Below, in pieces: positions 8,556 to 17,647 of a stretch of 64,000 nucleotides of DNA. Position 1 is the first letter of the stretch; each line of letters starts with the position of its first letter. This DNA comes from Alkaliphilus peptidifermentans DSM 18978 (lineage in GTDB: Bacteria > Bacillota > Clostridia > Peptostreptococcales > Natronincolaceae). The stretch covers positions 1-64,000 of the forward strand of contig NZ_FMUS01000023.1 in NCBI RefSeq assembly GCF_900101495.1, given 5' to 3'. The notes beneath the pieces are model-generated. The model searched no databases. It saw nothing but the letters and a program-made list of their open reading frames with translations, and had not been told where the DNA came from. Both the position numbers and the translations under genes were made by a program.

Positions 8556-8584
8556 TTGATATATGATTCAACAAAGTTTATAAT
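8556..8584 (+). promoter_or_regulatory. Promoter of speD
   Basis: TTGATA at 8556-8561 and TATAAT at 8579-8584 are separated by exactly 17 nt, about 65 nt upstream of the speD start. This lies within the 312-nt gap between cheX and speD (8339-8650). The rest of that gap is AT-rich, and I see no other gene or obvious structured RNA in it. Confidence 0.65.
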
Positions 8585-8650
8585 TGAACGCAGAGGTTTT
8601 ATCTAATATTCTGTTTAATTAAGATAAACAAAGGAGGAAGATAGCATAAA

Positions 8651-9466
8651 ATGGAAATCAAAGGTATAAAAAAGCTTAAGCTTTACGGGTTTAATAACTT
8701 AACAAAGACATTGAGTTTTAATATGTATGATATTTGCTATGCTAAAACTGTTGAAGATCGCAAGGGATATATTGAATACATTGACGAACAATATAACGCT
8801 GAAAGGCTTACAAAGATTTTAACAGATGTTGCCAATATCATAGGTGCTAATATTCTTAATATAGCAAAACAAGATTATGATCCTCAAGGCGCGAGTGTAA
8901 CAATGCTAGTTTCAGAAGGATTAGTCACACAAGAAGCTCATGACGATGCAGCAACAGAATCTCCGGGTCCTTTACCAGATGCAGTTGTTGGTCATTTAGA
9001 TAAAAGTCATATTACAGTCCATACCTATCCTGAAAGCCACCCAGATGAAGGTATTAGTACCTTCAGAGCTGATATCGATGTGTCAACCTGTGGACATATT
9101 TCACCATTGAAGGCTTTGAACTATTTAATTCACAGCTTTGAATCAGACATAATGACAATAGACTATCGTGTTCGAGGCTTTACAAGAGATGTTAATGGCA
9201 AGAAGTATTTTATCGATCATAAAATCAACTCTATTCAAAACTATATCTCAAGCGATACTCGCAACAGATATCAAATGATCGATGTTAATGTATATCAAGA
9301 AAACATATTCCATACAAAAATGCTGTTGAAGGAATTCGATTTAGACAACTACCTTTTTGGAATTCATAAAACTGATTTAAAGCCTGGTGAACGAAAAAAA
9401 ATTAAACAACGTCTTAAGAAGGAAATGTCTGAAATTTATTATGGAAGAAATATTCCTAAGGTATAA
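8651..9466 (+). CDS. speD: S-adenosylmethionine decarboxylase proenzyme (271 aa)
   Basis: SpeD decarboxylates S-adenosylmethionine to give the aminopropyl donor for spermidine synthesis. The proenzyme self-cleaves before a serine that becomes a pyruvoyl group. Here the site is [14 protein letters not shown], with Ser119. The usual downstream His124 and Cys147 ([10 protein letters not shown]) are also present. The 271-residue length places it with the longer E. coli-like form rather than the roughly 120-aa Bacillus form. AGGAGG lies 13 nt before the ATG, a long spacing, but no better start is present. It has its own promoter and terminator. No spermidine synthase gene is adjacent. Confidence 0.95.
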   Translation: MEIKGIKKLKLYGFNNLTKTLSFNMYDICYAKTVEDRKGYIEYIDEQYNAERLTKILTDVANIIGANILNIAKQDYDPQGASVTMLVSEGLVTQEAHDDAATESPGPLPDAVVGHLDKSHITVHTYPESHPDEGISTFRADIDVSTCGHISPLKALNYLIHSFESDIMTIDYRVRGFTRDVNGKKYFIDHKINSIQNYISSDTRNRYQMIDVNVYQENIFHTKMLLKEFDLDNYLFGIHKTDLKPGERKKIKQRLKKEMSEIYYGRNIPKV

Positions 9467-9470
9467 TGTA

Positions 9471-9507
9471 AATGGACTTTGTTATTAAAACAAAGTCCAT
9501 TTTTTTG
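9471..9507 (+). terminator. Terminator of speD
   Basis: A perfect 13-bp stem (9471-9483 with 9489-9501) with a 5-nt loop runs directly into a seven-T tract. It is a textbook intrinsic terminator starting 5 nt after the speD stop codon. Confidence 0.93.
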
Positions 9508-9583
9508 CAATTAACTAAATATTGATTTTCAATACTACTCTATATTTTCTTTAGTTCTTTATTATTTATAAAGAATATTAGCA

Positions 9584-9640
9584 TTAGTTTCTTTTGCTGG
9601 GGCTTATGTTTGGATTAATTTTCTCTACTAAAGTATTCAT
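9584..9640 (-). CDS. Possible 18-codon small ORF, unknown
   Basis: In the 331-nt gap between the speD terminator and the next gene, the minus strand has AAAGGAGAT followed after 5 nt by ATG. It then opens an 18-residue frame, MNTLVEKINPNISPSKRN, and a TAA. A TTCTTTAT/AATAAAGAA hairpin lies just beyond the stop. The ribosome binding site is as good as those of real genes here, but the frame is too short to judge from composition and no promoter is clear. It may be a leader peptide, a decayed gene start or chance. Elsewhere in the gap there is only a short GGTCT/AGACC hairpin near 9701-9728. Confidence 0.2.
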   Translation of the reverse strand: MNTLVEKINPNISPSKRN

Positions 9641-9838
9641 TTTTTCATCTCCTTTTGCTTGTGCTATTTATATTTTACTGATGTTATAAATTATCCTCAG
9701 CGGTCTAGAGACTGATTTAATCTCAGACCTTTTAAAGTTATACATATTTCTAGAAATATTACATTTAAAAAATGTTATAAAACCACTGATAAAGGTATTA
9801 TAATAATAAAGCAAAATAACTTTCAAAGGAGTATTACT

Positions 9839-10576
9839 ATGGAGGATAAAAGCATTAAAATTGTATATTTGTATCATAGTGGGTTTGTAGTAGAAACGCA
9901 AAATCATTTTCTGGTTTTCGACTATTTTAATGATACGCCTAATAATTCTGCAAGAAGTCTATCTAATGGTGTGGTAAGTCCATCAGACTTTCCTGTCGAT
10001 AAGCAAATTTTAGTATTCGTCACTCATCAGCATAGGGATCACTTTAATCCAATAATTTTTAATTGGGACAAAAATCACAGTAATATAAAATACATATTAA
10101 GTAGCGATATTGAATTGGGTGAATATAAAAATAATTACTTTCAGTTAGATAAATATGAAACTTTAAAGATTAATAATGTTGAGATAAGTACATTTGGTTC
10201 CACTGACCTTGGTGTATCTTACCTAGTTTCAGTTGACGGTGTTACTATTTTTCACGGAGGAGATCTTAACTGGTGGCATTGGAAGGAATTTAGTAGAGAA
10301 CAGCAATTAAAGGAAGAACTTGATTTTAAGGCTGAAGTTAATAAGTTAATAGGAAAAAAGATCGATATAGCCTTTATACCTGTGGACCCTAGACTTGAAG
10401 AGCTTTACTATTTGGCAGGAGAATATTTTATTAATGTAATTAAACCAAAGCTACTTATACCTATACATTTTGCTGATAATTGTAATATTACGAAGGTGTT
10501 TGCAGAAAAAATTAATGATAATAAAAAAGTGGCCATTATTGAAAGACGAGGTCAAATAATAGAATATACAATATAA
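9839..10576 (+). CDS. Metallo-beta-lactamase-fold hydrolase (245 aa)
   Basis: This is a probable cytosolic zinc hydrolase of the metallo-beta-lactamase superfamily. The metal motif THQHRDH (His63, His65, Asp67, His68) is intact. FHGGD (His139, Asp142) and a late PIHFAD supply the remaining ligands. The overall layout, VYLYHSGFVVETQNHFLVFD followed by beta strands, resembles the UlaG-like branch, whose members include phosphoesterases and lactonases. There is no signal peptide. The ATG follows AAAGGAG. It is a single-gene unit with its own terminator. The substrate cannot be inferred. Confidence 0.85.
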   Translation: MEDKSIKIVYLYHSGFVVETQNHFLVFDYFNDTPNNSARSLSNGVVSPSDFPVDKQILVFVTHQHRDHFNPIIFNWDKNHSNIKYILSSDIELGEYKNNYFQLDKYETLKINNVEISTFGSTDLGVSYLVSVDGVTIFHGGDLNWWHWKEFSREQQLKEELDFKAEVNKLIGKKIDIAFIPVDPRLEELYYLAGEYFINVIKPKLLIPIHFADNCNITKVFAEKINDNKKVAIIERRGQIIEYTI

Positions 10577-10590
10577 AGTTTCAATTAAAC

Positions 10591-10626
10591 AAAGCATGAG
10601 TCTGGAAAGCTTCGACTCATGCTTTT
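10591..10626 (+). terminator. Terminator after the MBL-fold gene
   Basis: An 11-bp stem AAGCATGAGTC / GACTCATGCTT (10592-10602 with 10614-10624) closes an 11-nt loop and ends in a T tract. It separates the MBL-fold gene from the BlaI/M56 pair. Confidence 0.9.
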
Positions 10627-10645
10627 TATCGAAGTAATTTTCTCC

Positions 10646-10699
10646 TTGACAAAATTGGTTTATCGCAATAAACTTAAAGTAAAGGTCTATTGAAATAAA
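10646..10699 (+). promoter_or_regulatory. Promoter and twin candidate operators of the blaI-like/M56 pair
   Basis: TTGACA (10646-10651) is followed after 17 nt by TAAACT (10669-10674). Two similar 14-bp imperfect palindromes of the form TTTAT-N4-ATAAA and TCTAT-N4-ATAAA lie at 10659-10672, across the -10 element, and at 10686-10699, just downstream. They are 27 nt apart. The positions suit a BlaI/MecI-type repressor that blocks its own promoter. That BlaI-type proteins bind such sites is established. That this repressor binds these copies is inferred. Confidence 0.6.
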
Positions 10700-10717
10700 C
10701 TTTGGAGGTTGATTACT

Positions 10718-11077
10718 GTGGAGCAGTACAAATTATTTGATGCAGAGTATAGATTTGCAAATTTAGTATGGGAAAACGAACCTATTAATTCTACGGAACT
10801 TGTGAAGCTTAGCTATGAAAAGCTGGGTTGGAAGAAATCAACTACATATACAGTTTTAAGGAAGCTTTGTGACCGTGGAGTGCTAAGAAATAAAGAAGCA
10901 ATAGTTACGTCTATTGTTAAACAAAAGGATGCTGAAAAATATGAGAGTCAAACCATTGTAGAAAAAACCTTTGCTGGCTCTTTACCACGCTTTCTAACAG
11001 CTTTTTTAGGAGAAAAGAAGATTAACAAAAAGGAAGCAGAGGAATTGAAGCGCATTATAGAGGAGGCTACAAAATGA
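10718..11077 (+). CDS. BlaI/MecI/CopY-family transcriptional repressor (119 aa)
   Basis: This winged-helix repressor is normally inactivated by proteolysis when its partner M56 membrane sensor is triggered. The HTH region includes AEYRFANLVWENEPINSTELVKL and the recognition helix WKKSTTYTVLRKLCDRGVL. The C-terminal half should mediate dimerisation and carry the cleavage site. The start is the GTG at 10718, 9 nt after GGAGG. An upstream TTG at 10709 directly abuts that site and is rejected. It overlaps the M56 gene by ATGA, so the two are translationally coupled. Two candidate operators lie in its own promoter. No beta-lactamase gene is beside it, so the regulon is unknown. Confidence 0.9.
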   Translation: MEQYKLFDAEYRFANLVWENEPINSTELVKLSYEKLGWKKSTTYTVLRKLCDRGVLRNKEAIVTSIVKQKDAEKYESQTIVEKTFAGSLPRFLTAFLGEKKINKKEAEELKRIIEEATK

Positions 11078-13284
11078 CCAGCCTATTTACAGCGATATTT
11101 AACATGAGCATTACTGCTAGCTATATTGCTGTTGCAGTTATTGCAGCAAGACTCTTTTTTAAGAAGGCTCCTAAGATCTTTTCTTATGTGTTATGGTTAC
11201 CAGTATTGGTAAGGCTAATCTTTCCCTTTAGCTTCAGTTCTATCTTTAGCTTTTTAAGTCTTTTTAAAACAAACACTACTATTAATACTAGTATGATAGA
11301 GTATGTGCCTAGAAATATTGGATTTATGGAGAATTCAGCAATTGATATTGGTATTGACAGAATTAATAATGCTATTAGTACTTCATTACCAGACGCTGCT
11401 CCAGCTGCAGGGCTGCACCCTATTCAATTGATGTTTACAATTGCCAGCTTCATTTGGATTATCGGTATTGCTGTTTTACTTTTATACAGCATTATTTCTT
11501 ATGTAAGAGTCATGAAAAATGTAACTACAGCAGTACTGGTGAGGGACAATATATTTGAGACCAATAAAATTACCACACCATTTGTATGTGGATTTATCAA
11601 GCCCAAAATATATATACCAACTGGTATAAGCAAACATGAGGTATCATTTATTCTAGCCCATGAAAAAACCCATATAAAAAGATTAGATTATCTTATAAAG
11701 CCATTTTCATTTTTAGTTCTAATTATCCACTGGTTTAATCCTCTAATGTGGTTATCATTTACCTTAATGAGTAAGGATATGGAAATGTCCTGCGATGAAA
11801 GTGTTCTTAAAGAAATGGGTAATGAAATTAAAGGAAACTATTCAAATTCTCTACTTTCACTTTCAGTTAAGAGAAGTGGTTTACTGATGGGGAGTCCCCT
11901 TGCCTTTGGAGAAAGCAATATTAAATCAAGGATAAAGAATATACTATCCTATAGAAAACCTACTTTTGGAGTTATAATCCTTACAATTATTATAACTGCA
12001 GTGCTGATGGTTACCTTTTTAGCTAATCCAAAAGAACCTTACACTGCAGAACGCCCCTCCTCTGTAGAGTATACTATCGAAAATTTAATAGCCAACAAAA
12101 CTCCCTATGTAGGTGATAATAGCAAGGTGGTTGCCCTTATTGATGCTCTACCTTTACCAGAGGGTATTATTCGCGATACAGTTAGGCTTCATACTTCCAA
12201 CCAACCCTATGGAATAACAATTAATTTGAAAACGAAGGATGATTCATATACTGTACCTAACAACATTAATACCAATGATTTTTATAGAAATTCTGTAATA
12301 CTTTTTAGCTTAATAGATAATGTTGACACTATTGAATATATGATTCCAGCTGTAGAACCATATAGTCTAGTCTATACTAGAGAATACGTTGTAGACCTAA
12401 TGGGTGAAGATATTCGCTCCTATGGAGAAAATGAGCATACCCTTAAAAGCCTTATTGACCAGTTAGACACAATTCACACTATGGATGTCACAAAGGATAA
12501 TCAAATTGAGCATTATTTAGAAATAATTATGTCTTCCCCTAAAACATCATCAAATCCCCGTGATTATATTAAAGCCCATCAACGGGAATATGATAATATT
12601 TTAAAGATGGGTGATGAAGCTCTTATTTATTTGCTTTCTCAATTTGAGTCAGACAATATCAGTAATGACCTTAGGGGCCATATTATTATGTCACTTTCTA
12701 AAGATCTATTGGGAATAACAGACGAAGGTCTATTGCCTACCCAGTGGTATTCACAACTCTCTGCAAATGTAAAGCTTCCTGATTATATTGGAAATGTTTC
12801 AGATTCACTAGAACAGCTTGTTTATAATACTACAGTTCAACAATACTCTTTACCCAACTCTGGCTTTACTGTTGTTGCACCGACTATATTAGGTGTCTAT
12901 CAGGAAGAAGATAAAGTTAAGGTATTTGTTACTGTTTATTATAATAGGTATAAGCTCTATGGTAAAACCCTCTACGAAATGGGAGGTGGAATTATTCCTG
13001 GAGCCATTACTTATTCAAAAAATATTGATGGTAGCTACATATTAGATGAATACCTTGAAGCTATGGATGGTTCATATTTTGGCAAATCTATAAAAGAATA
13101 TTGCGTTATGCCAATTTCTAATGAAGAAATAAGCGGTCTATCTGATAAAATTTTAGATGACTATAAAAATCATGCTGGCCGCTCTGAACTACTTATTAAA
13201 AACCTTATTGAACATCTTAGAGCAAATAATCAAAAAGATATTGAACTTAAGAAAAAAACCGGCCAAGTAGTTCCACTTACCTGA
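11074..13284 (+). CDS. M56-family membrane metallopeptidase sensor, BlaR1-like (736 aa)
   Basis: The protein has about five hydrophobic segments: residues 8-28, 36-62, 118-143, 210-232 and 294-316. A cytoplasmic zinc protease motif HEKTH lies at 196-200, with MEMSCDESVL nearby carrying the third-ligand glutamate. This is the BlaR1/MecR1 layout of an inducer-sensing protease that destroys the adjoining BlaI-type repressor. The roughly 420-residue extracytoplasmic C-terminus shows no penicillin-binding SxxK/SxN/KTG pattern that I can identify, so the signal is probably not a beta-lactam. It contains NPRDYIKAHQREYDNILKMG and later beta-rich segments of unknown type. It overlaps the repressor gene by ATGA and ends at a strong terminator. 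Confidence 0.88.
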   Translation: MTSLFTAIFNMSITASYIAVAVIAARLFFKKAPKIFSYVLWLPVLVRLIFPFSFSSIFSFLSLFKTNTTINTSMIEYVPRNIGFMENSAIDIGIDRINNAISTSLPDAAPAAGLHPIQLMFTIASFIWIIGIAVLLLYSIISYVRVMKNVTTAVLVRDNIFETNKITTPFVCGFIKPKIYIPTGISKHEVSFILAHEKTHIKRLDYLIKPFSFLVLIIHWFNPLMWLSFTLMSKDMEMSCDESVLKEMGNEIKGNYSNSLLSLSVKRSGLLMGSPLAFGESNIKSRIKNILSYRKPTFGVIILTIIITAVLMVTFLANPKEPYTAERPSSVEYTIENLIANKTPYVGDNSKVVALIDALPLPEGIIRDTVRLHTSNQPYGITINLKTKDDSYTVPNNINTNDFYRNSVILFSLIDNVDTIEYMIPAVEPYSLVYTREYVVDLMGEDIRSYGENEHTLKSLIDQLDTIHTMDVTKDNQIEHYLEIIMSSPKTSSNPRDYIKAHQREYDNILKMGDEALIYLLSQFESDNISNDLRGHIIMSLSKDLLGITDEGLLPTQWYSQLSANVKLPDYIGNVSDSLEQLVYNTTVQQYSLPNSGFTVVAPTILGVYQEEDKVKVFVTVYYNRYKLYGKTLYEMGGGIIPGAITYSKNIDGSYILDEYLEAMDGSYFGKSIKEYCVMPISNEEISGLSDKILDDYKNHAGRSELLIKNLIEHLRANNQKDIELKKKTGQVVPLT

Positions 13285-13302
13285 TTTACTATAAATAAAT
13301 AT

Positions 13303-13340
13303 AAAAGCTAGTGCTTCCTTACACTAGCTTTTATTATTTT
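13303..13340 (+). terminator. Terminator after the M56 gene
   Basis: An 11-bp stem AAAAGCTAGTG / CACTAGCTTTT (13303-13313 with 13322-13332) with an 8-nt loop is followed by TATTATTTT. It marks the end of the repressor/sensor operon. Confidence 0.9.
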
Positions 13341-13422
13341 ACTTATGTCTATATTTCTATCAATTCATCCCTTCTACTGCCTAAATCTATACCTTTGACA
13401 TAGATATCCTCCATGAATGTTT

Positions 13423-13438
13423 TATACATTAATGTATA
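13423..13438. repeat. 16-bp perfect palindrome TATACATTAATGTATA
   Basis: A perfect palindrome lies in the 281-nt gap between the M56 gene and the 3' end of the MATE gene. TTGACA at 13395 and TATAAT at 13435 are both present nearby, but 34 nt apart, so they do not form a usual promoter. It could be a dimeric regulator site without a recognised gene behind it. The rest of the gap shows no gene I can support. Confidence 0.4.
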
Positions 13439-13565
13439 ATGGTTTTTATCTTAAATTTCTGCTAGACTGAGAAAATTATTGCCAGAACATAAATACTACC
13501 AATATAATAGTATCATTGATCACCACTACCTAGTAGAGCAGGAGATTTTTTCAATGATTCAATTA

Positions 13566-14963
13566 TTACTCAGTAGCAATCAAAAGATTGTATTGTCCTT
13601 CTTTTCTCATCTTCTGAATGACTATAAAACAAATAGTTATTGCTATTATTCCCACCATGCTATTGCTTATCATCATGGCTATACCTACGCTTTCACTTCC
13701 CAAGCTAGTGAAGTTTTGCAGTATATACAGGGGCGGAATTCTAAATAAAAATAAGCGTAAAAAATTAATAATCAAGGATAATCTTGTATATCCAAATCCA
13801 TATAATAGACCCATTGCCGCAGATGTTACTGTTAGTGTAATTAAGGCATATATTTCAAACTTTAATATGTTTTTTATTTCCCCAGCAAACAGCACATCGC
13901 CTCTAGCAAACAATGATATGATACCATCAATAAATGTAGTTGTAAATAAAAAACCTACTCCACCTATTATCAAACTAATAATCACAGTCTTTTTAAATGC
14001 ATCAATAGCTCTCTCGAAACTATCATTTCCTAAATTTTGACTAATAATAGAAGCTTCTCCATCTTGAAATCCATTGGCAACACTTGTAGCAATACCGGCA
14101 ATATTATTGGATACTCCAAGGGCTCCAACCACCATACTTCCATAGAAGGCACTCATGGAATTTACTATAACCTTACCTAGACTAAAGGTAAATCTCTCAA
14201 AAAATATTGGAAGTGATAATGTTATTATAGGTTTTAAAGTTTTCATTGATAGGTCTAATTCTTTAAAGGACAATCTAAATACATTGTCCCGATGCATTAG
14301 ATTGGATAATCCTATTATCGTTAGCAATAAATGTGCTATCAGAGTTGCTACAGCCATCATTGTAATACCGAAATTATAGACATAAACAAATAATGCTGAT
14401 AGTAATAATTTTACTCCGATAACCATTAGATTTAGATATAATATCTTCTTTGTATTTCCCTTTGCTTTTTCCACCGCTATATAGACATTATTAATAAATA
14501 TGGTAATAATCATAAGTATCTCAACTTTGAAATAACTACTACCTGCACTTATTAGATCTTCTGGTGTATTGGCTATTCTTAGAATAGGAGTGATAAAGGG
14601 AAGCATTACTATTAGTAATGTTAGTCCAATACCTATAGAAAGAAATAGTACTGTATTTACATACTTTTTTGCATTTTTGATATCACCAGCACCATAATAT
14701 CTTGCAACAATTATTCCACCACCTACCGCTAAGCCAGCACCTATTGCAGCTAACATGGTCTTGATCTGTGAAAGATAGGCTATGGCAGAAACCACCTCTG
14801 AGCTTATATGGGAAGCCATCATGGTATCCACAAAGCTAAATAAATGATTAAAACCATTATAAACTGCTAACGGTAGTGAGATAGCCATCACAACCCTCCA
14901 CATATCACCAGCTAAAACGAATTGCCTTCTTTCACTATCCTTCTTGCTTAAAATAGCTTTCAT
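13566..14963 (-). CDS. MATE-family multidrug/metabolite exporter (465 aa)
   Basis: This is a twelve-helix integral membrane antiporter of the multidrug and toxic compound extrusion family. It shows the N-terminal LPLAVYNGFNHLFSFVDTMM and repeated hydrophobic segments, and a length typical of MATE. The two-fold repeat is visible, with a second SLPIFFERFTFSLGKVIVNSM segment near the middle. The start is the ATG at 14963 (MKAILSKKD), 9 nt after GAGG. An upstream GTG start would overlap that site. It is divergent from the AraC-type regulator at 15148, which could control it. A second MATE gene at 16043 lies on the other side of that regulator. The substrate is unknown. Confidence 0.88.
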   Translation of the reverse strand: MKAILSKKDSERRQFVLAGDMWRVVMAISLPLAVYNGFNHLFSFVDTMMASHISSEVVSAIAYLSQIKTMLAAIGAGLAVGGGIIVARYYGAGDIKNAKKYVNTVLFLSIGIGLTLLIVMLPFITPILRIANTPEDLISAGSSYFKVEILMIITIFINNVYIAVEKAKGNTKKILYLNLMVIGVKLLLSALFVYVYNFGITMMAVATLIAHLLLTIIGLSNLMHRDNVFRLSFKELDLSMKTLKPIITLSLPIFFERFTFSLGKVIVNSMSAFYGSMVVGALGVSNNIAGIATSVANGFQDGEASIISQNLGNDSFERAIDAFKKTVIISLIIGGVGFLFTTTFIDGIISLFARGDVLFAGEIKNILKFEIYALITLTVTSAAMGLLYGFGYTRLSLIINFLRLFLFRIPPLYILQNFTSLGSESVGIAMMISNSMVGIIAITICFIVIQKMRKEGQYNLLIATE

Positions 14964-15147
14964 TGTAATTGTCCTCACTTATGTCATTTAATACAAGTTA
15001 CTTTTCAGTAATAACATGCAATATACTTTATTATAAATTAAGACCGTATAACATTCTGCACAGATTTTGCTTATTTTTAGCTTTTATATGCATATTTTGC
15101 TTTAATTAATTATAAATGATGATATAATTATTTCGAGGTGATAAATT

Positions 15148-15987
15148 ATGGAGAAAAAAAATGTTGATTTTCATTATCCAGATGAATCCTTTTTGTTCTC
15201 ATATAGAGAAGTTGTAGGAAATTTTACAATGCTGTCTAACCACTTTCATAACCAGTTTGAACTTTATTATCTTTTATCTGGCGAAAGATATTATTTCATT
15301 GAAGATAGAGTTTTCCATATAAGACCAGGTAGCTTAGTTTTAATAAACGAGCATGATCTCCATAAAACAACTGATGCTACATCTCAACATCATGAAAGAA
15401 TTCTAATAAATTTCGGTAAGGATTATTTTCAGTTTTCTCCCAGTATTATGAGTCTCTTAAATGATCTCTTTACAAAAAAAAATAATGTTATTACATTATT
15501 ATCTATTGACAAGCAATACATGGAAGCTTTATTCATCAAAATGATTCATGAAATTGAAAACAAGTCCATTGGTTTCGAGATTAATTTACAATCCCTCTTA
15601 ATGGAGCTTTTAGTATATATTAGAAGATTTATAGAGGAAAATAATACAGCTGAGCAGCCAAGTCAAATGCATAAAAAAATACTAGAAATAGTGCAATATA
15701 TAAATAATAATTACAGCAGTGCATTATCCTTGCCGTTAATTTCGAAGAAGTTTTTTATAAGTCAGTATTATTTAAGTAGAGCTTTTAAGCAGACAACTGG
15801 TTTTACCTTTATTGAATATGTAAATAGTGTTAGAATTCGTGAGGCTCAACGATTACTTAGGGAAACAGACGATAAGGTAATTGACATAGCTGAAAAAATA
15901 GGGTATGGAAACATATCTCATTTCGGAAGGGTATTTAAGGAGGTTACCAGCTTTACTCCATTAAACTATAGAAAACTTAACAAATAA
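15148..15987 (+). CDS. AraC/XylS-family transcriptional regulator (279 aa)
   Basis: An N-terminal cupin-like sensor (HFHNQFELYYLLSGERYYFI, and later LINEHDLHKTTD) is followed by two C-terminal HTH motifs. The first runs through SLPLISKKFFISQYYLSRAF. The second includes VIDIAEKIGYGNISHFGRVF and the family's terminal PLNYRKL. The layout and length are those of sugar- or small-molecule-sensing AraC proteins. GAGGTG precedes the ATG. It is transcribed away from one MATE exporter gene and toward another, so both are candidate targets. The effector cannot be read from the sequence. Confidence 0.9.
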   Translation: MEKKNVDFHYPDESFLFSYREVVGNFTMLSNHFHNQFELYYLLSGERYYFIEDRVFHIRPGSLVLINEHDLHKTTDATSQHHERILINFGKDYFQFSPSIMSLLNDLFTKKNNVITLLSIDKQYMEALFIKMIHEIENKSIGFEINLQSLLMELLVYIRRFIEENNTAEQPSQMHKKILEIVQYINNNYSSALSLPLISKKFFISQYYLSRAFKQTTGFTFIEYVNSVRIREAQRLLRETDDKVIDIAEKIGYGNISHFGRVFKEVTSFTPLNYRKLNK

Positions 15988-16042
15988 GAACATCTGGCTT
16001 TTATATAATTAGAGTTCTTATTTTACTATCTTCGTGTTTTCA

Positions 16043-17410
16043 TTAAATCTTAACATATTTCCAATGACCTCCTTTGAATCTCCAAAAAAGTATAAAGTAT
16101 CGTAATATCTGATCTACACATATACCTAGCCATGCACCCATAAGCCCAAGCTTAAAGCCCACAACTAAAACATAGGCAACGGTTATTCTAATACCCCAAA
16201 TACCTGCTATTGTTGAATACAGGGGCCATTTTGTATCTCCTGCTCCTCTAAGTGCACCAGCTAAAATTAACTGAGATGACTGAAATGGTTGTATTAAAGC
16301 TATTACTTTTAAAACACCGGAGGTATTTTGAATAACCTCAATATCATTACTAAAAAGACCAGCTATTTGTTTAGAAAAAATGAAAAATATCACGCCTATT
16401 ATTGTAGCAATAATACTTCCTAAATGTCTAGTTTCCTTACCATACTCCTCTGCCAGTGTTCTTTTTTCAGCACCAAGACTTTGCCCTATTAAGGTTGATG
16501 CCGCCATCCCAAATGCCATTCCAGAAGTGAAGGACAGTGACAAAACACTTACAGAAATTTGATGAGCTGCATATACTGCTGTTCCAAGGCCAGAAACTAC
16601 CCTAACAAAAATAAGGTTACCACTTCTTAGAACAAATTGCTCCATTGCCGATGGCATACCTATTCTTACTATCTTTTTTATGGTTTTGATATCCCAGTGA
16701 AATATTTCCTTTAATTTAAGCTTAATATCTCCTTTGCTACTACATAATAAATAGGTTAGAAGCACAAAGGCCAATACTCTTGATAAAAAAGTGCCAATTC
16801 CTGCACCGGTTACTCCCAATTCTGGCAAACCCATTCTGCCAAAGATAAGTAGATAATTCATTAACACATTAATAATATTTGATACTACATTAATAATCAT
16901 AGGTGTTTTGGTATCTCCACTTGCCCTCAATACAGAAGCAATAGATAAAGCAATATTTTGAAATATTACACTAACTAAGACTATTTTAAAATAATTTAAT
17001 CCAATACTTATTACCTCATACTCTGCCCCCATAAACCGATATATTCCTGCTACAGTGAAAATAGCAGGAAATATAATGACGATTGAAAGCATCCCTGTTA
17101 TAATTATCAAATGTCTTGTGGCAGAATTAGCATCGCTATATTTTTTTGATCCAATTCCCCTTGATACTACTGCTGCACCACCGATATTTAGCGCTTGGAA
17201 TACAGCCATAATTAAAAATATTGGTTGATTAACTAAACCTACAGAAGTTATAGCAGCTGCCCCTAATCTACCCACCATAATCATATCTATAGCTCCAAAT
17301 AAGGATATTAGAATTAATTCTGTTACTGCAGGCCATGCTATTTGAATTACATTTTTCCTTAGCTTTTTCCGATCACTGGCTTCAATACTTATTACTGCTG
17401 ATGCATCCAT
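16043..17410 (-). CDS. MATE-family efflux transporter (455 aa)
   Basis: This second MATE antiporter shows AWPAVTELILISLFGAIDMIMVGRLG at the N-terminus and the mirrored PSAMEQFVLRSGNLIFVRVVS in the second half. Hydrophobicity supports twelve membrane spans. It is only distantly similar to the MATE protein at 13566 and resembles the NorM-like branch. The ATG at 17410 follows AAGGAG. It converges with the AraC-type gene, with a 55-nt gap between stops. The substrate is unknown. Confidence 0.9.
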   Translation of the reverse strand: MDASAVISIEASDRKKLRKNVIQIAWPAVTELILISLFGAIDMIMVGRLGAAAITSVGLVNQPIFLIMAVFQALNIGGAAVVSRGIGSKKYSDANSATRHLIIITGMLSIVIIFPAIFTVAGIYRFMGAEYEVISIGLNYFKIVLVSVIFQNIALSIASVLRASGDTKTPMIINVVSNIINVLMNYLLIFGRMGLPELGVTGAGIGTFLSRVLAFVLLTYLLCSSKGDIKLKLKEIFHWDIKTIKKIVRIGMPSAMEQFVLRSGNLIFVRVVSGLGTAVYAAHQISVSVLSLSFTSGMAFGMAASTLIGQSLGAEKRTLAEEYGKETRHLGSIIATIIGVIFFIFSKQIAGLFSNDIEVIQNTSGVLKVIALIQPFQSSQLILAGALRGAGDTKWPLYSTIAGIWGIRITVAYVLVVGFKLGLMGAWLGICVDQILRYFILFWRFKGGHWKYVKI

Positions 17411-17602
17411 ACAAGCACTCCTTATTATATAAATGTTTCAATTTATTTCGATATGCTAAATTTTCACACTTCTAATTTTACCAAATTTATTGCTATTTAA
17501 CAAGTTGTTATACAAATATAGGAATCTAGTTATATTTTATGCATAAAAAAGTCTACCAGTTAAAAATTTAAAACATACTTAACACTGTTAATAATTTCAT
17601 AT

Positions 17603-17636
17603 AAAAAGAAGCAGTTCCAAGGAACTGCTTCTTTTT
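17603..17636. terminator. Bidirectional terminator after the SLH nucleotidase
   Basis: A perfect 16-bp inverted repeat, AAAAAGAAGCAGTTCC and its complement (17603-17618 with 17621-17636), has A-run and T-run ends. It can therefore terminate transcription in either direction. It lies 12 nt past the nucleotidase stop codon. Confidence 0.92.
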
Positions 17637-17647
17637 ATAATATTTAA

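Noticed and set aside
9668-9907. A minus-strand frame overlapping the start of the MBL-fold gene
   Set aside because: Composition is atypical, it lacks a start site and it conflicts with a well-supported gene.
13479-13748. An 89-codon plus-strand frame overlapping the 3' end of the MATE gene
   Set aside because: It has no ribosome binding site, an odd composition and runs into a well-supported membrane transporter on the other strand.
17603-17636. A mobile-element inverted repeat
   Set aside because: It is a perfect palindrome with A and T tails directly after a stop codon, so a terminator explains it fully.
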